A stretch of DNA of 44,773 nt from an uncultured Bacteroides sp. (GTDB lineage Bacteria > Bacteroidota > Bacteroidia > Bacteroidales > Bacteroidaceae): assembly GCA_949285075.1 (NCBI GenBank), contig CASDXF010000022.1:1-44773 (forward strand), in the 5' to 3' direction. The number at the start of each line of letters is the position of its first letter. The first letter of the stretch is position 1. The notes beneath the pieces were generated by a model, which was not told where the DNA came from, searched no databases, and saw nothing but the letters and a program-made list of their open reading frames with translations. Shown here piece by piece: positions 16,080 to 25,311 of the stretch. Position numbers and translations under genes: made by a program.

Positions 16080-16645
16080 GAAAATGATCTATTTTTAAGA
16101 TTCAGCCCCGAAAAAAATCCGCTAAACCGTTCGATTTTAGCGGTTGGCCTGCATAAAAAGTGCATAAAAGCCGCCGATTTATGCAAAAAACTGCATAATA
16201 TACGGCTTTATGGCCCTTCGGAAGGAGTCGGAAAGGGAAATCGGGCGTGAGCCGCGGCCGTACCGCTCGCGAGCCGTAGCCCTATCTCTCGCAAGCCGTG
16301 GCCCCGGCTGACAAATGAAGAACTAAGAATGGAGAATGAAGAATGCCCGTTCCGGCGATTCAGACGGGGTTTTCACGTTTTTTAGCTTCTAACAGCCTTC
16401 ATTTTCTGAACGAGTTGAATCTGTCTTTATTATACGTTACGGGTGCGTTTTAGCGTGATAAGAAACAGATTTGACGTTAATCCGATAAATGTGTCGGTCT
16501 AACGCCCGATTCGCTGACATCCTGAATTTCGCTAACGCCTCTACGCCGCGTTCTTTTCGTCCGAAGCGTACTCCGGCCGGAATTATCGCGTTCTGGAGCG
16601 CATAAAATGTTCCGTTTTTCAGAATGGTCCGTTTTTAAGATTTTC
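16080..16645 (-). repeat. Dispersed non-coding repeat, copy B (inverted relative to copy A)
   Basis: Read on the minus strand it repeats copy A block by block: 16645-16508 matches A 5270-5402 (about 20 differences in 133 aligned bases by hand); 16306-16255 carries the GGCTyGCGAG/AGATAGGGC block; 16200-16151 the TTTTTATGCA words; 16101-16080 the closing TCTTAAAAATAGATCATTTT, which differs in two bases from A's closing word. Order and approximate spacing are kept, though the filler sequence between blocks differs. No open frame is shared. Like copy A it fills a gap between divergent genes. Confidence 0.75.
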
Positions 16646-16709
16646 CCGTTAAGCGCATAAAGCGGTCGCTTAATCGGTCGCCGGAAACGCTATTCTCGAT
16701 ATTTTGCCG

Positions 16710-16717
16710 TAAATTCG
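16710..16717 (+). promoter_or_regulatory. Possible -7 element of hisS
   Basis: TAAATTCG matches TAnnTTyG 28 bp before the ATG, just outside the end of repeat B. No clear -33 element. Confidence 0.35.
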
Positions 16718-16744
16718 CGCAGAAACAATAAACGAAGTGTAGAT

Positions 16745-18115
16745 ATGGCAGCAAAACCAAGCATTCCGAAGGGAACACGTGACTTTTCGCCCATAGAGAT
16801 GGCGAAGCGTAACTATATATTCAACACCATCCGCGACGTATATCACTTGTACGGCTTTCAGCAGATAGAGACTCCGGCTATGGAGACGCTCTCCACGCTG
16901 ATGGGGAAGTACGGCGAGGAGGGCGACAAGCTCCTCTTCAAGATACAGAACTCCGGCGACTACTTCTCGGGAATCACCGACGAGGAGCTGCTGAGCCGCA
17001 ACGCCGCCCGCTTAGCGAGCAAGTTCTGCGAGAAGGGGCTGCGCTACGACCTCACCGTGCCGTTCGCCCGGTACGTTGTGATGCACCGCGACGAGATAAC
17101 CTTCCCCTTCAAGCGTTACCAGATACAGCCCGTGTGGAGGGCCGACCGTCCGCAGAAGGGGCGTTACCGCGAGTTCTACCAGTGCGACGCCGACGTGGTG
17201 GGCAGCGACTCTCTGCTGAACGAGGTGGAGCTGATGCAGATAGTGGACACGGTGTTCAGCCGTTTCGGGGTGCGGGTGTGCATCAAGATAAACAACCGGA
17301 AGATTCTCTCGGGCATAGCCGAGATTATCGGAGAGGCGGACAAGATTGTGGACATCACCGTGGCCATCGACAAGTTGGACAAGATTGGCTTGGACAACGT
17401 GAACGCCGAACTGTGCGAGAAGGGGATTAGCGAGGAGGCCATCGCCAAGTTGCAGCCGATTATCCTGCTGAGCGGGACGAACGCCGAGAAGCTGGAGACG
17501 CTGAAGAAGGTGTTGGCCGGCAGCGAGACGGGCATGAAGGGCGTAGAGGAGAGCGAGTTCATTCTGGGCGCATTGGAGAAGATGGGGTTGAAGAACGAGA
17601 TAGAACTGGACTTGACGTTGGCCCGCGGATTGAACTACTATACGGGAGCCATCTTCGAGGTGAAGGCCCTCGACGTGCAGATAGGGAGCATCACCGGCGG
17701 CGGGCGCTACGACAACCTGACCGGCGTGTTCGGTATGTCCGGCGTGTCGGGCGTAGGCATTTCCTTTGGCGCCGACCGCATCTTCGACGTGCTGAACCAG
17801 TTGGACCTCTATCCTCGGGAGGCGGTGAACGGGACGGAGCTGCTGTTCGTGAACTTCGGCGAGAAGGAGGCCGCCTACGCGATGGGTATGTTGACTAAGG
17901 TGCGCGCCGCGGGCATCCGCGCCGAGCTGTACCCCGACGCCTCGAAGATGAAGAAACAGATGAGCTACGCCAACGCCAAGCGCGTGCCCTTCGTCGCCAT
18001 TGTGGGCGAGAATGAGATGAACGAGGGAAAGGCGACGCTCAAGAATATGGAGACGGGCGAGCAGAGCCTCGCTTCCGTGGAGGAAATCATCGCCGCGCTG
18101 TGCCGCGGCGAGTAG
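16745..18115 (+). CDS. hisS: Histidyl-tRNA synthetase
   Basis: Charges tRNA-His; class II synthetase, 456 residues. Visible: N-terminal [18 protein letters not shown] (motif 1 lead), motif 2 region [15 protein letters not shown] and the loop [23 protein letters not shown], HisRS-specific histidine loop [13 protein letters not shown] (about 294-306), motif 3 around GGGRYDNL and [15 protein letters not shown], then an anticodon-binding alpha/beta domain (about 365-456). The sequence is strongly GC-rich with third-position G/C, unlike the gaps next to it. It ends in a long hairpin shared with the convergent fic gene. Confidence 0.97.
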   Translation: MAAKPSIPKGTRDFSPIEMAKRNYIFNTIRDVYHLYGFQQIETPAMETLSTLMGKYGEEGDKLLFKIQNSGDYFSGITDEELLSRNAARLASKFCEKGLRYDLTVPFARYVVMHRDEITFPFKRYQIQPVWRADRPQKGRYREFYQCDADVVGSDSLLNEVELMQIVDTVFSRFGVRVCIKINNRKILSGIAEIIGEADKIVDITVAIDKLDKIGLDNVNAELCEKGISEEAIAKLQPIILLSGTNAEKLETLKKVLAGSETGMKGVEESEFILGALEKMGLKNEIELDLTLARGLNYYTGAIFEVKALDVQIGSITGGGRYDNLTGVFGMSGVSGVGISFGADRIFDVLNQLDLYPREAVNGTELLFVNFGEKEAAYAMGMLTKVRAAGIRAELYPDASKMKKQMSYANAKRVPFVAIVGENEMNEGKATLKNMETGEQSLASVEEIIAALCRGE

Positions 18116-18151
18116 CGTGAGGCGGCGCGTCCTTTCGGCGGACGATGCGGA

Positions 18152-18212
18152 GCAATCCCTCCGCTTCGGCCTTTCCCTTTTCAGCGGGAGGCCGGGGCGG
18201 GGGGATTGCCGC
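18152..18212. terminator. Hairpin between convergent hisS and fic
   Basis: Two 20-base arms (18152-18171 and 18190-18209) pair along their whole length if G-T wobbles are allowed. The T-tract is weak on both sides, so it may be a bidirectional or RNA-stabilising structure. Confidence 0.55.
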
Positions 18213-18213
18213 T

Positions 18214-19104
18214 TTAATACTTGATGCGGAAGTAGTCCAGCAACGCCTTGTATTGGTCCTGAGCCGTGAGGCAGGTATCCGTGAGGTAGCCGTTGATGTG
18301 CCCCCACTCGTTCAGGCCGCGATAGTAGAATAGCTTCAGCTCGTCCGTGATGATGAACGGCACCTGACCGTTGGCCAAGCATTCCTTGAACATGAGTAGC
18401 CGGCCCACGCGCCCGTTGCCGTCTTGGAACGGATGAATACGCTCGAAACGGACGTGGAAGTCAAGGATGTCGCCGAGCGTCTTTTGCCTTATGGCGTTGT
18501 ATTCCGACAAAAGTCCCTTCATCATGCGGCTCACGTTTTCCGGCGGACACGTTTCGTGCCCGCCTACCTCGTTCGGGAGGCGTTTGTAGTCGCCTACGGC
18601 GAACCACCTCTTCCTGCCGTCGGACGTGCCGCCTTTCAGCGTTCCATGCAGCTGCTTGATGAAGCTCTCGGTCAGCCTTTTGTCGGCGGCCTCTATGATG
18701 TAATCGACGCAGCGGAAGTGGTTGACGGTTTCCACGATGTCGTCTACGTTTACCATCTCACTCGCTATGCCGATGGTGTTTGTCTCGAAGATGTAGCGTG
18801 TCTGGTCGCGGGTAAGCCTGCTCCCTTCTATATGGTTCGAGTTGTAGGTGAGGTCTATTTGCGTCCGGTGGTAGATGCCGCCTTTCAATCCCATCTCCTT
18901 TTCTTCCCGGAGCACTTTAAGCAGGGGAGAAACCTCCTTTTGGGTGGCGTTCTTTCGCTTGGGCAAGTCTGCGTCGGCGGGGATGCTCCACGTTTTTCCC
19001 GTAAGGAAAGCCCCTTCAATCTTCCCTTCCGCGCAATAGTTACGCGCCGTCCGTTCCGATACGCCGAATTTCTCGGCGAACTGTCTTACTGAAATATATT
19101 CCAT
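18214..19104 (-). CDS. Fic-domain protein with N-terminal HTH
   Basis: 296 residues. An N-terminal MerR/excisionase-like HTH (1-45: VRQFAEKFGVSERTARNYCAEGKIEGAFLTGKTWSI) is joined to a Fic domain whose active-site motif is intact: HPFQDGNGRVGR at 224-235. Fic enzymes transfer AMP (or another phosphate-containing group) from a nucleotide to a hydroxyl on a target protein. S89-N-H-I-E93-G matches the inhibitory (S/T)xxxE(G/N) motif of class II Fic proteins, whose glutamate blocks the ATP site, so the enzyme probably keeps itself inactive and needs no separate antitoxin. The HTH and a palindrome on its own promoter suggest autoregulation. Targets unknown. Convergent with hisS, no partner gene. 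Confidence 0.9.
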   Translation of the reverse strand: MEYISVRQFAEKFGVSERTARNYCAEGKIEGAFLTGKTWSIPADADLPKRKNATQKEVSPLLKVLREEKEMGLKGGIYHRTQIDLTYNSNHIEGSRLTRDQTRYIFETNTIGIASEMVNVDDIVETVNHFRCVDYIIEAADKRLTESFIKQLHGTLKGGTSDGRKRWFAVGDYKRLPNEVGGHETCPPENVSRMMKGLLSEYNAIRQKTLGDILDFHVRFERIHPFQDGNGRVGRLLMFKECLANGQVPFIITDELKLFYYRGLNEWGHINGYLTDTCLTAQDQYKALLDYFRIKY

Positions 19105-19118
19105 AGTTTATTGCGTTT

Positions 19119-19178
19119 ATCGGCAAGTTTTCTCTTTATTCAGCTACAAAGATAGGGAATCTTGCCGATATCGGCAAG
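19119..19178 (-). promoter_or_regulatory. fic promoter with palindromic operator
   Basis: The minus strand has TATCTTTG (19147-19154), a perfect -7 box. Twenty bases upstream, CTTG serves as -33 and lies inside a perfect 18-bp palindrome, CTTGCCGATATCGGCAAG (19161-19178). A matching half-site ATCGGCAAG lies at 19119-19127, downstream of the inferred start. A protein bound to both would block the promoter. Confidence 0.65.
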
Positions 19179-19355
19179 AAGTGTGGCCCGATGTGCAAGG
19201 GTTGTTCGTGCGACGCAGTTAGGCGACGTTTTGTCAGCTATCTTTCGAGCGCGGGGCGGCTTGAACCGTGCGAAGCTTTCGCCTATGCTACATGGTCAAA
19301 AGGGTTTGGGCGGTACGATCCGGCACGTTTAAGGTTTAAATAATTCCGTCTTGTC
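19179..19355. other. Non-coding stretch between fic and tig
   Basis: No gene or structured RNA recognised. It separates the divergent fic and tig promoters. Confidence 0.5.
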
Positions 19356-19386
19356 TTTTGAAAATTGAAAGATAAGCGTTAATTTT
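19356..19386 (+). promoter_or_regulatory. Promoter of tig
   Basis: TTTG (19356-19359), 19 bases, TAATTTTG (19379-19386): exact consensus. The leader would be about 48 bases. Confidence 0.75.
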
Positions 19387-19439
19387 GCCCCCTCTTTAAG
19401 TTATAGAATAGGTATAAATCAAATAAATAATTCTCAAGA

Positions 19440-20795
19440 ATGAACGTTTCATTACAAAACATGGACAAGGTGAGCGCGTTGCTCACCGTAAAACTGGAAA
19501 AGGCAGACTATCAGGAGAAGGTGGATAAGGCGTTGAAGTCGCTTCGCCAGAAGATACAGATGCCGGGATTCCGTAAGGGAATGGTTCCCGCAAGCCTCGT
19601 GAAAAAACTGTACGGCAAGTCGGTGATGGCGGAAGAAATAAACAAGTTGTTGCAAGAGACTCTTTATAATTATATAAAGGAAAATAAAGTGAACATTCTC
19701 GGCGAACCGCTGCCCAACGAGGAGAAGCAGCAACCGATTGATTTCGACGCTGCGGAAGAGTTCGAATTCGTGTTCGACATCGCTTTGGCTCCCGAGTTCA
19801 AGGCGGAGGTAAGCGCTGACGACAAGGTAGACTACTATACGATTGAGGTGTCCGACGAGATGGTGGACAACCAAGTGAAGATGTACACTCAGCGCAACGG
19901 CAACTACGAGAAGGTAGACGCTTATCAGGAGAACGATATGCTGAAGGGACTCTTGGCGCAGCTGGACGATGAGAACCAGACGAAGGAAGGCGGCATTCAG
20001 GTAGAAGGCGCGGTGCTGATGCCTTCGTACATGAAGAATGACGAGCAGAAGGCGGTGTTTGCCAATGCGAAGGTAAACGACGTGTTGGTGTTCAACCCGA
20101 ACGCTGCGTACGACGGTCATGCGGCTGAGTTGGGTTCGCTGCTGAAGATTGACAAGGACATCGCGAAGGACGTGAAATCCAATTTCAGCTTCCAAGTAGA
20201 GGAGATTACCCGCTTTGTGCCGGGTGAACTGACTCAGGAAGTGTTCGACCAAGCCTTCGGCAAGGACACGGTGAAGACGGAAGAGGAGTTCCGCGCTAAG
20301 ATTAAGGAAGAAATCGCAGCGAGATTCGTGGCCGACAGTGATTATAAGTTCCTTATCGACATCCGCAAGATGCTGATGGAGAAGGTAGGCAAGTTGGAGT
20401 TCCCGGACGCGCTGCTGAAACGCGTCATGCTGCTGAACAATCAAGAGAAAGGCGAGGAGTATGTAACCGAGAACTACGACAAGAGCATTGAAGAGTTGAC
20501 ATGGCACTTGATTAAGGAGAAGTTGGTAGAGGCGAACGACATTAAGGTAGAGCAAGACGACGTGCTGAAGATGGCGAAGGAGACGACGAAGGCGCAATTC
20601 GCTCAATACGGTATGCTCTCCGTGCCTGAGGATGTACTCGATAATTATGCGCAAGAGATGCTGAAGAAGAAAGAAACGGTTAGTAACCTTGTCAACCGTG
20701 CGGTAGAGGTGAAGCTTGCTTCCGCGTTGAAGTCGCAGGTGACGTTGAATAATAAGACCGTATCTTTAGAGGAATTCAACAAGATGTTTGAGTAA
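19440..20795 (+). CDS. tig: Trigger factor
   Basis: Ribosome-bound chaperone that meets nascent chains. 451 residues, usual for Bacteroides. The N-terminal ribosome-binding domain (1-115) has the family pattern GFRKGMVPASLVKKLYG (close to the GFRxGKxP signature). The middle region (about 150-245) corresponds to the FKBP-type domain but is very divergent, so prolyl isomerase activity is doubtful. The C-terminal part (260-451) is the helical substrate cradle, with VPEDVLDNYAQEMLKK near the end. It precedes clpP-clpX, a common arrangement in bacteria, but is separated from clpP by a strong terminator. Confidence 0.95.
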   Translation: MNVSLQNMDKVSALLTVKLEKADYQEKVDKALKSLRQKIQMPGFRKGMVPASLVKKLYGKSVMAEEINKLLQETLYNYIKENKVNILGEPLPNEEKQQPIDFDAAEEFEFVFDIALAPEFKAEVSADDKVDYYTIEVSDEMVDNQVKMYTQRNGNYEKVDAYQENDMLKGLLAQLDDENQTKEGGIQVEGAVLMPSYMKNDEQKAVFANAKVNDVLVFNPNAAYDGHAAELGSLLKIDKDIAKDVKSNFSFQVEEITRFVPGELTQEVFDQAFGKDTVKTEEEFRAKIKEEIAARFVADSDYKFLIDIRKMLMEKVGKLEFPDALLKRVMLLNNQEKGEEYVTENYDKSIEELTWHLIKEKLVEANDIKVEQDDVLKMAKETTKAQFAQYGMLSVPEDVLDNYAQEMLKKKETVSNLVNRAVEVKLASALKSQVTLNNKTVSLEEFNKMFE

Positions 20796-20831
20796 GAACG
20801 GCTTTCAGAATAGCGAAGCCTAAAACCATAG

Positions 20832-20868
20832 AAACACAGAGTTTTTCCAGAAAACTCTGTGTTTTTTG
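20832..20868 (+). terminator. Terminator between tig and clpP
   Basis: Perfect 14-bp stem (20832-20845 / 20851-20864, arms AAACACAGAGTTTT and AAAACTCTGTGTTT), 5-base loop, T-tract. No good TAnnTTTG was found between this and clpP, so some read-through or an atypical promoter must supply clpP. Confidence 0.85.
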
Positions 20869-20960
20869 TGTCTCTGTATTCTTTTTTTTGTTTCTTTGCA
20901 TCCGCTTTTGCGGACAGAAGTATTATACATTTATATATTATATAGAAGAGAGAAATAACA

Positions 20961-21623
20961 ATGGACGAATTTAGAAAGTACGCCACCAAACATTTAGGAA
21001 TAAATAGCTTGGTGTTGGACGACGTAATCAAGTCTCAGTCCGGATATTTGAATCCGTATATTTTAGAGGAGCGGCAGCTGAACGTGACTCAGTTGGATGT
21101 GTTCTCTCGCTTGATGATGGACCGCATCATTTTTCTGGGTACGCAGATTGACGATTATGCCGCCAACACGCTTCAGGCGCAGTTGCTATATCTGGATTCG
21201 GTAGATCCGGGCAAGGACATATCGATTTATATCAACTCTCCCGGAGGAAGCGTATATGCCGGATTGGGCATTTATGACACGATGCAGTTCATATCGAGTG
21301 ACGTGGCCACTATCTGTACCGGAATGGCGGCTTCGATGGCTGCGGTGCTGTTGGTCGCCGGAGCCGAAGGCAAGCGTTCGGCCCTGCCTCATTCACGTGT
21401 GATGATTCATCAACCTATGGGCGGAGCACAGGGACAGGCCTCGGACATCGAGATTACGGCGCGCGAAATACAGAAGTTGAAGAAAGAACTTTATACGATT
21501 ATAGCCGACCATTCGCACACGGACTTCGATAAGGTGTGGGCGGATTCCGACCGAGATTATTGGATGACCGCTCAGGAGGCGAAGGAGTACGGCATGATTG
21601 ACGAGGTGTTGGTTAAGAAATAA
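20961..21623 (+). CDS. clpP: ATP-dependent Clp protease proteolytic subunit
   Basis: Serine peptidase that forms the degradation chamber used by ClpX. 220 residues. Catalytic S125 in TGMAASMAAVL, H150 in SRVMIHQPMGG, and D199 in DSDRDYWMT as the likely third residue. The oligomerisation/oxyanion region SPGGSVYAGLGIYDTMQ is intact. A short N-terminal extension before the mature fold (about residues 1-35) may be a propeptide. The clpX gene begins 5 bp after the stop, so the two are co-transcribed. Confidence 0.97.
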   Translation: MDEFRKYATKHLGINSLVLDDVIKSQSGYLNPYILEERQLNVTQLDVFSRLMMDRIIFLGTQIDDYAANTLQAQLLYLDSVDPGKDISIYINSPGGSVYAGLGIYDTMQFISSDVATICTGMAASMAAVLLVAGAEGKRSALPHSRVMIHQPMGGAQGQASDIEITAREIQKLKKELYTIIADHSHTDFDKVWADSDRDYWMTAQEAKEYGMIDEVLVKK

Positions 21624-21628
21624 GAAAC

Positions 21629-22870
21629 ATGGCTGATTCGAGAACAAAGAAAAGGTGTAGCTTTTGCGGACGCTCGGAGGATGAGGTCGGATTCCTGATT
21701 ACGGGGATGAACGGCTACATCTGCGATAGTTGCGCTACTCAGGCTTACGAGATTACTCAGGAAGCGCTGGGAGACCGCAAGAGGGCGGGAGCGACCAAGC
21801 TGAACTTGGAGGAGTTGCCCAAGCCGGTGGAGATTAAGGAGTTTCTCGACCAGTACGTGATTGGGCAGGACGATGCGAAGCGCTTCTTGGCCGTGTCGGT
21901 CTACAACCACTACAAGCGTCTTTTGCAGAAAGACAGCGGAGACGATGTGGAGATTGAAAAGTCGAATATCATCATGGTGGGTAGTACTGGAACCGGAAAG
22001 ACCTTGTTGGCCCGTACCATAGCCAAACTGCTTCATGTGCCCTTTACCATCGTAGACGCCACCGTGTTGACGGAGGCCGGGTACGTGGGAGAGGATATCG
22101 AGAGCATCTTGACCCGTCTGCTGCAAGTGGCCGACTACAACGTGGCGGAGGCGGAGCGGGGTATCGTCTTTATTGACGAGATAGACAAGATAGCCCGGAA
22201 GGGAGACAACCCGTCCATTACCCGCGACGTGAGCGGAGAGGGCGTTCAGCAAGGACTGTTGAAACTGCTCGAAGGTTCGGTGGTTAACGTGCCTCCTCAG
22301 GGGGGACGCAAGCATCCGGAGCAGAAGATGATTCCGGTGAACACCAAGAACATACTTTTCATCTGCGGAGGTGCCTTTGACGGTATAGAGAAGAAAATCG
22401 CTCAGCGTCTCAATACGCATGTGGTAGGGTATGCCGCGTCTCAGAAGACGGCAACGATAGACAAGAGCAACATGATGCAGTACATCGCTCCCCAAGACTT
22501 GAAAGCCTTCGGGCTGATTCCTGAGATTATCGGCCGTCTTCCGGTACTGACGTATTTGAATCCTCTGGATAGGTCTGCGCTTCGTTCTATCCTCACGGAA
22601 CCTAAGAATTCAATTATCAAACAGTATATAAAGCTGTTCGAAATGGATGGGGTGAAGTTGACTTTCGAGAAGGAGGTATTCGAGTACATTGTCGACAAGG
22701 CGATTGAGTATAAGTTGGGAGCGCGTGGATTGCGTTCCATCGTAGAGACAATTATGATGGACGTGATGTTCGAGATTCCCTCTGCGAACCAGAAGGCGTA
22801 TGAAGTTACATTGGACTATGCGAAGCAACAGCTTGAAAAGGCTAATCTGGCAAGACTACAAACCGCTTAG
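21629..22870 (+). CDS. clpX: ClpX ATPase subunit of ClpXP
   Basis: AAA+ unfoldase that recognises tagged proteins and feeds them to ClpP. 413 residues. N-terminal zinc-binding domain with C10/C13 and C32/C35; Walker A GSTGTGKT (118-125); pore loop GYVGED (151-156); Walker B IVFIDEID (D183, E184); sensor and C-terminal small domain with [12 protein letters not shown]. The ClpP-docking IGF-type loop is represented by [11 protein letters not shown] further on rather than clearly seen at its usual place. Second gene of the clpPX operon. Confidence 0.97.
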   Translation: MADSRTKKRCSFCGRSEDEVGFLITGMNGYICDSCATQAYEITQEALGDRKRAGATKLNLEELPKPVEIKEFLDQYVIGQDDAKRFLAVSVYNHYKRLLQKDSGDDVEIEKSNIIMVGSTGTGKTLLARTIAKLLHVPFTIVDATVLTEAGYVGEDIESILTRLLQVADYNVAEAERGIVFIDEIDKIARKGDNPSITRDVSGEGVQQGLLKLLEGSVVNVPPQGGRKHPEQKMIPVNTKNILFICGGAFDGIEKKIAQRLNTHVVGYAASQKTATIDKSNMMQYIAPQDLKAFGLIPEIIGRLPVLTYLNPLDRSALRSILTEPKNSIIKQYIKLFEMDGVKLTFEKEVFEYIVDKAIEYKLGARGLRSIVETIMMDVMFEIPSANQKAYEVTLDYAKQQLEKANLARLQTA

Positions 22871-22938
22871 AATCAACGGATAAAGGCATGAGGAAATGGA
22901 CGCTCCTATTTTTTGTTGAAAATATTAGTCGAGTTTTG

Positions 22939-22969
22939 CTTGATATTTAAGAAGTTGTTTATAACTTTG
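22939..22969 (+). promoter_or_regulatory. Promoter of recQ
   Basis: TAACTTTG (22962-22969) is a perfect -7 box; CTTG (22939-22942) at 19 bp or TTTG (22935-22938) at 23 bp could act as -33. The leader would be about 65 bases. Confidence 0.55.
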
Positions 22970-23042
22970 TTAGGGCTCTTTTGAGAAGAGGACGATTTTT
23001 TTAAGTTGAATAAAGAACAGGATAAAAACAACCTAATTGAAG

Positions 23043-25223
23043 ATGGCAGGGAAGATTAATTTAACGGAAGAACTAAAGAAACATTTTGGTTTTGATAAAT
23101 TCAAGGGAAATCAGGAAGCGATCATTCAGAACTTGCTTGACGGTAGGGATACTTTTGTGTTGATGCCTACCGGTGGGGGAAAATCGTTGTGCTATCAGCT
23201 GCCTTCATTGATTATGGAGGGAACGGCAATTGTTATTTCGCCGCTGATTGCCTTGATGAAGAATCAAGTAGACGCCATGCGTAACTTTAGTGAAGAAGAC
23301 GGGGTGGCGCATTTTATTAATTCTTCATTGAATAAGGGGGCGATAGAACAGGTCCGTTCGGATATCCTTGCCGGAAAGACAAAATTATTGTATGTTGCTC
23401 CAGAGTCATTGACGAAAGGGGAGAATGTTGATTTTCTGCGTTCGGTAAAAATCTCGTTCTATGCGGTGGATGAGGCTCATTGTATTTCTGAATGGGGGCA
23501 TGACTTCCGTCCGGAATATCGGAGAATCAGACCAATTATCAATGAGATTGGACAGGCGCCGGTAATTGCTTTGACGGCTACGGCGACACCGAAGGTGCAG
23601 CATGACATTCAGAAAAATCTGGGAATGGTGAATGCTAAGGTGTTCAAGTCCTCATTCAATCGTCCTAACCTTTATTACGAGGTGCGTGCGAAAACAGCCA
23701 ATGTTGATAAGGATATAATCAAGTTCATCAGGAATAACCCGGAAAAGTCGGGGATTATTTATTGCTTGAGCCGGAAAAAGGTGGAAGAGTTGGCGGAAAT
23801 ACTTCAAGCGAACGGTATTAACGCCCGTCCTTATCATGCGGGTATGGATTCCGCCACAAGGTCGAAGAATCAGGATGACTTCTTGATGGAGAAGGTGGAT
23901 GTGATTGTTGCTACGATAGCTTTTGGAATGGGTATTGACAAACCGGACGTAAGGTTTGTCATTCATTACGACATACCGAAGAGTCTGGAAGGATATTATC
24001 AGGAGACGGGGCGTGCCGGTAGAGATGGTGGTGAAGGCCAGTGTATAACTTTCTATACTAATAAAGACTTGCAGAAATTGGAAAAGTTTATGCAGGGAAA
24101 GCCTGTTGCGGAACAGGAAATAGGTAAGCAGCTTTTGTTGGAGACTGCTGCTTACGCTGAATCTTCCGTGTGCCGCCGTAAGACATTGTTACATTACTTT
24201 GGTGAGGAGTACACGGAAGACAATTGTGGAAATTGTGACAACTGTTTAAATCCTAAAAAACAAGTGGAGGCTCAAGAATTATTGTGTACCGTGATTGAGG
24301 CTATCATTGCGGTAAAAGAGAATTTTAAAGCAGATTATATTATAGATATATTACAGGGCAGGGAGACCTCTGAGGTGCAAGCGCACTTGCACGAAGATCT
24401 TGAGGCGTTTGGCTCTGGCATGGGTGAAGAGGATAAAATGTGGAATGCCGTGATTCGGCAGGCGTTGATTGCCGGATACTTGAGCAAGGACGTGGAGAAC
24501 TATGGACTGCTGAAGGTGACGGAAGAGGGGCATAAGTTCCTGAAGCACCCCAAGTCGTTCAAGATTACCGAGGATAACGATTTTGATGATGTGACCGAGG
24601 AGAATCCTGCTCGTGGAGGTGGGGCGTGTGCGGTTGACCCTACGCTCTATTCCATGCTGAAGGACTTGCGAAAGAAACTTTCCAAAAAATTGGAAGTGCC
24701 GCCTTACGTGATTTTCCAAGACCCTTCGTTAGAGGCAATGGCTACAATTTATCCCGTGACGTTGGAAGAATTACAGAACATTCCGGGCGTAGGAGCGGGA
24801 AAGGCGAAACGCTACGGAGAGGAGTTCTGTAAGCTGATTAAGCGACATTGTGAGGAGAACGAGATTGAGCGGCCCGAGGACTTGCGCGTGCGCACGGTGG
24901 CCAATAAGTCGAAGATGAAGGTGTCCATTATTCAAGCTATTGACCGTAAAGTGGCGTTGGATGACATCGCTCTCTCTAAAGGAATAGAGTTCGAGGAATT
25001 GTTGGACGAGGTAGAAGCCATTGTTTATTCGGGGACGAAGCTGAACATTGATTACTTCCTTGACGAGATTATGGATGAGGACCACATGCTCGACATCTAT
25101 GATTACTTTAAGGAATCAACTACGGACGATATTGAGACGGCTCTGGAGGAGTTGGGGGATGACTTTACGGAAGAGGAAGTACGTCTGGTGCGTATCAAGT
25201 TCATCTCCGAGATGGCTAACTGA
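23043..25223 (+). CDS. recQ: RecQ ATP-dependent DNA helicase
   Basis: 3'-5' DNA helicase for recombination and fork repair. 726 residues from the ATG at 23043 (a TTG two codons earlier is less likely). Order of domains: helicase core with MPTGGGKSLCYQ (Walker A) and VDEAHCISEWGHDFRPEYRR (DEAH plus aromatic-rich loop), TATPKVQHDI, then helicase lobe 2 with GYYQETGRAGRDG; a zinc-binding site (CRRKTLLHYF... CGNCDNC); RQC winged helix; HRDC domain around NIPGVGAGKAKRYG; and a further acidic C-terminal region found in Bacteroides RecQ. The longer form than E. coli RecQ is normal for the phylum. Confidence 0.96.
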   Translation: MAGKINLTEELKKHFGFDKFKGNQEAIIQNLLDGRDTFVLMPTGGGKSLCYQLPSLIMEGTAIVISPLIALMKNQVDAMRNFSEEDGVAHFINSSLNKGAIEQVRSDILAGKTKLLYVAPESLTKGENVDFLRSVKISFYAVDEAHCISEWGHDFRPEYRRIRPIINEIGQAPVIALTATATPKVQHDIQKNLGMVNAKVFKSSFNRPNLYYEVRAKTANVDKDIIKFIRNNPEKSGIIYCLSRKKVEELAEILQANGINARPYHAGMDSATRSKNQDDFLMEKVDVIVATIAFGMGIDKPDVRFVIHYDIPKSLEGYYQETGRAGRDGGEGQCITFYTNKDLQKLEKFMQGKPVAEQEIGKQLLLETAAYAESSVCRRKTLLHYFGEEYTEDNCGNCDNCLNPKKQVEAQELLCTVIEAIIAVKENFKADYIIDILQGRETSEVQAHLHEDLEAFGSGMGEEDKMWNAVIRQALIAGYLSKDVENYGLLKVTEEGHKFLKHPKSFKITEDNDFDDVTEENPARGGGACAVDPTLYSMLKDLRKKLSKKLEVPPYVIFQDPSLEAMATIYPVTLEELQNIPGVGAGKAKRYGEEFCKLIKRHCEENEIERPEDLRVRTVANKSKMKVSIIQAIDRKVALDDIALSKGIEFEELLDEVEAIVYSGTKLNIDYFLDEIMDEDHMLDIYDYFKESTTDDIETALEELGDDFTEEEVRLVRIKFISEMAN

Positions 25224-25244
25224 CCTGTAGAGGCTATCAAGGTA

Positions 25245-25288
25245 AAAGCTCCCCCGCCACGTATTCGTGGCGGGGGAGCTTTCGTTTT
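25245..25288. terminator. Bidirectional terminator between recQ and the sulfatase
   Basis: Perfect 17-bp stem (25245-25261 / 25266-25282) with a TATT loop; CGTTTTG follows on the plus strand and a short T-run on the minus strand. It serves the two convergent genes. Confidence 0.8.
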
Positions 25289-25311
25289 GTCCGGGAGGGG
25301 AGGATTCAGAA

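Noticed and set aside
17012-18382. 456-codon open frame opposite hisS
   Set aside because: It is a mirror of GC-rich hisS codons, has a low-complexity Leu/His/Arg composition, no known domain and continues into the fic 3' end.
19179-19355. tRNA or small RNA between fic and tig
   Set aside because: No cloverleaf arms or terminator-like hairpin could be found.
19452-20654. 400-codon open frame opposite tig
   Set aside because: Antisense of a certain gene; composition is leucine/histidine-rich without domains.
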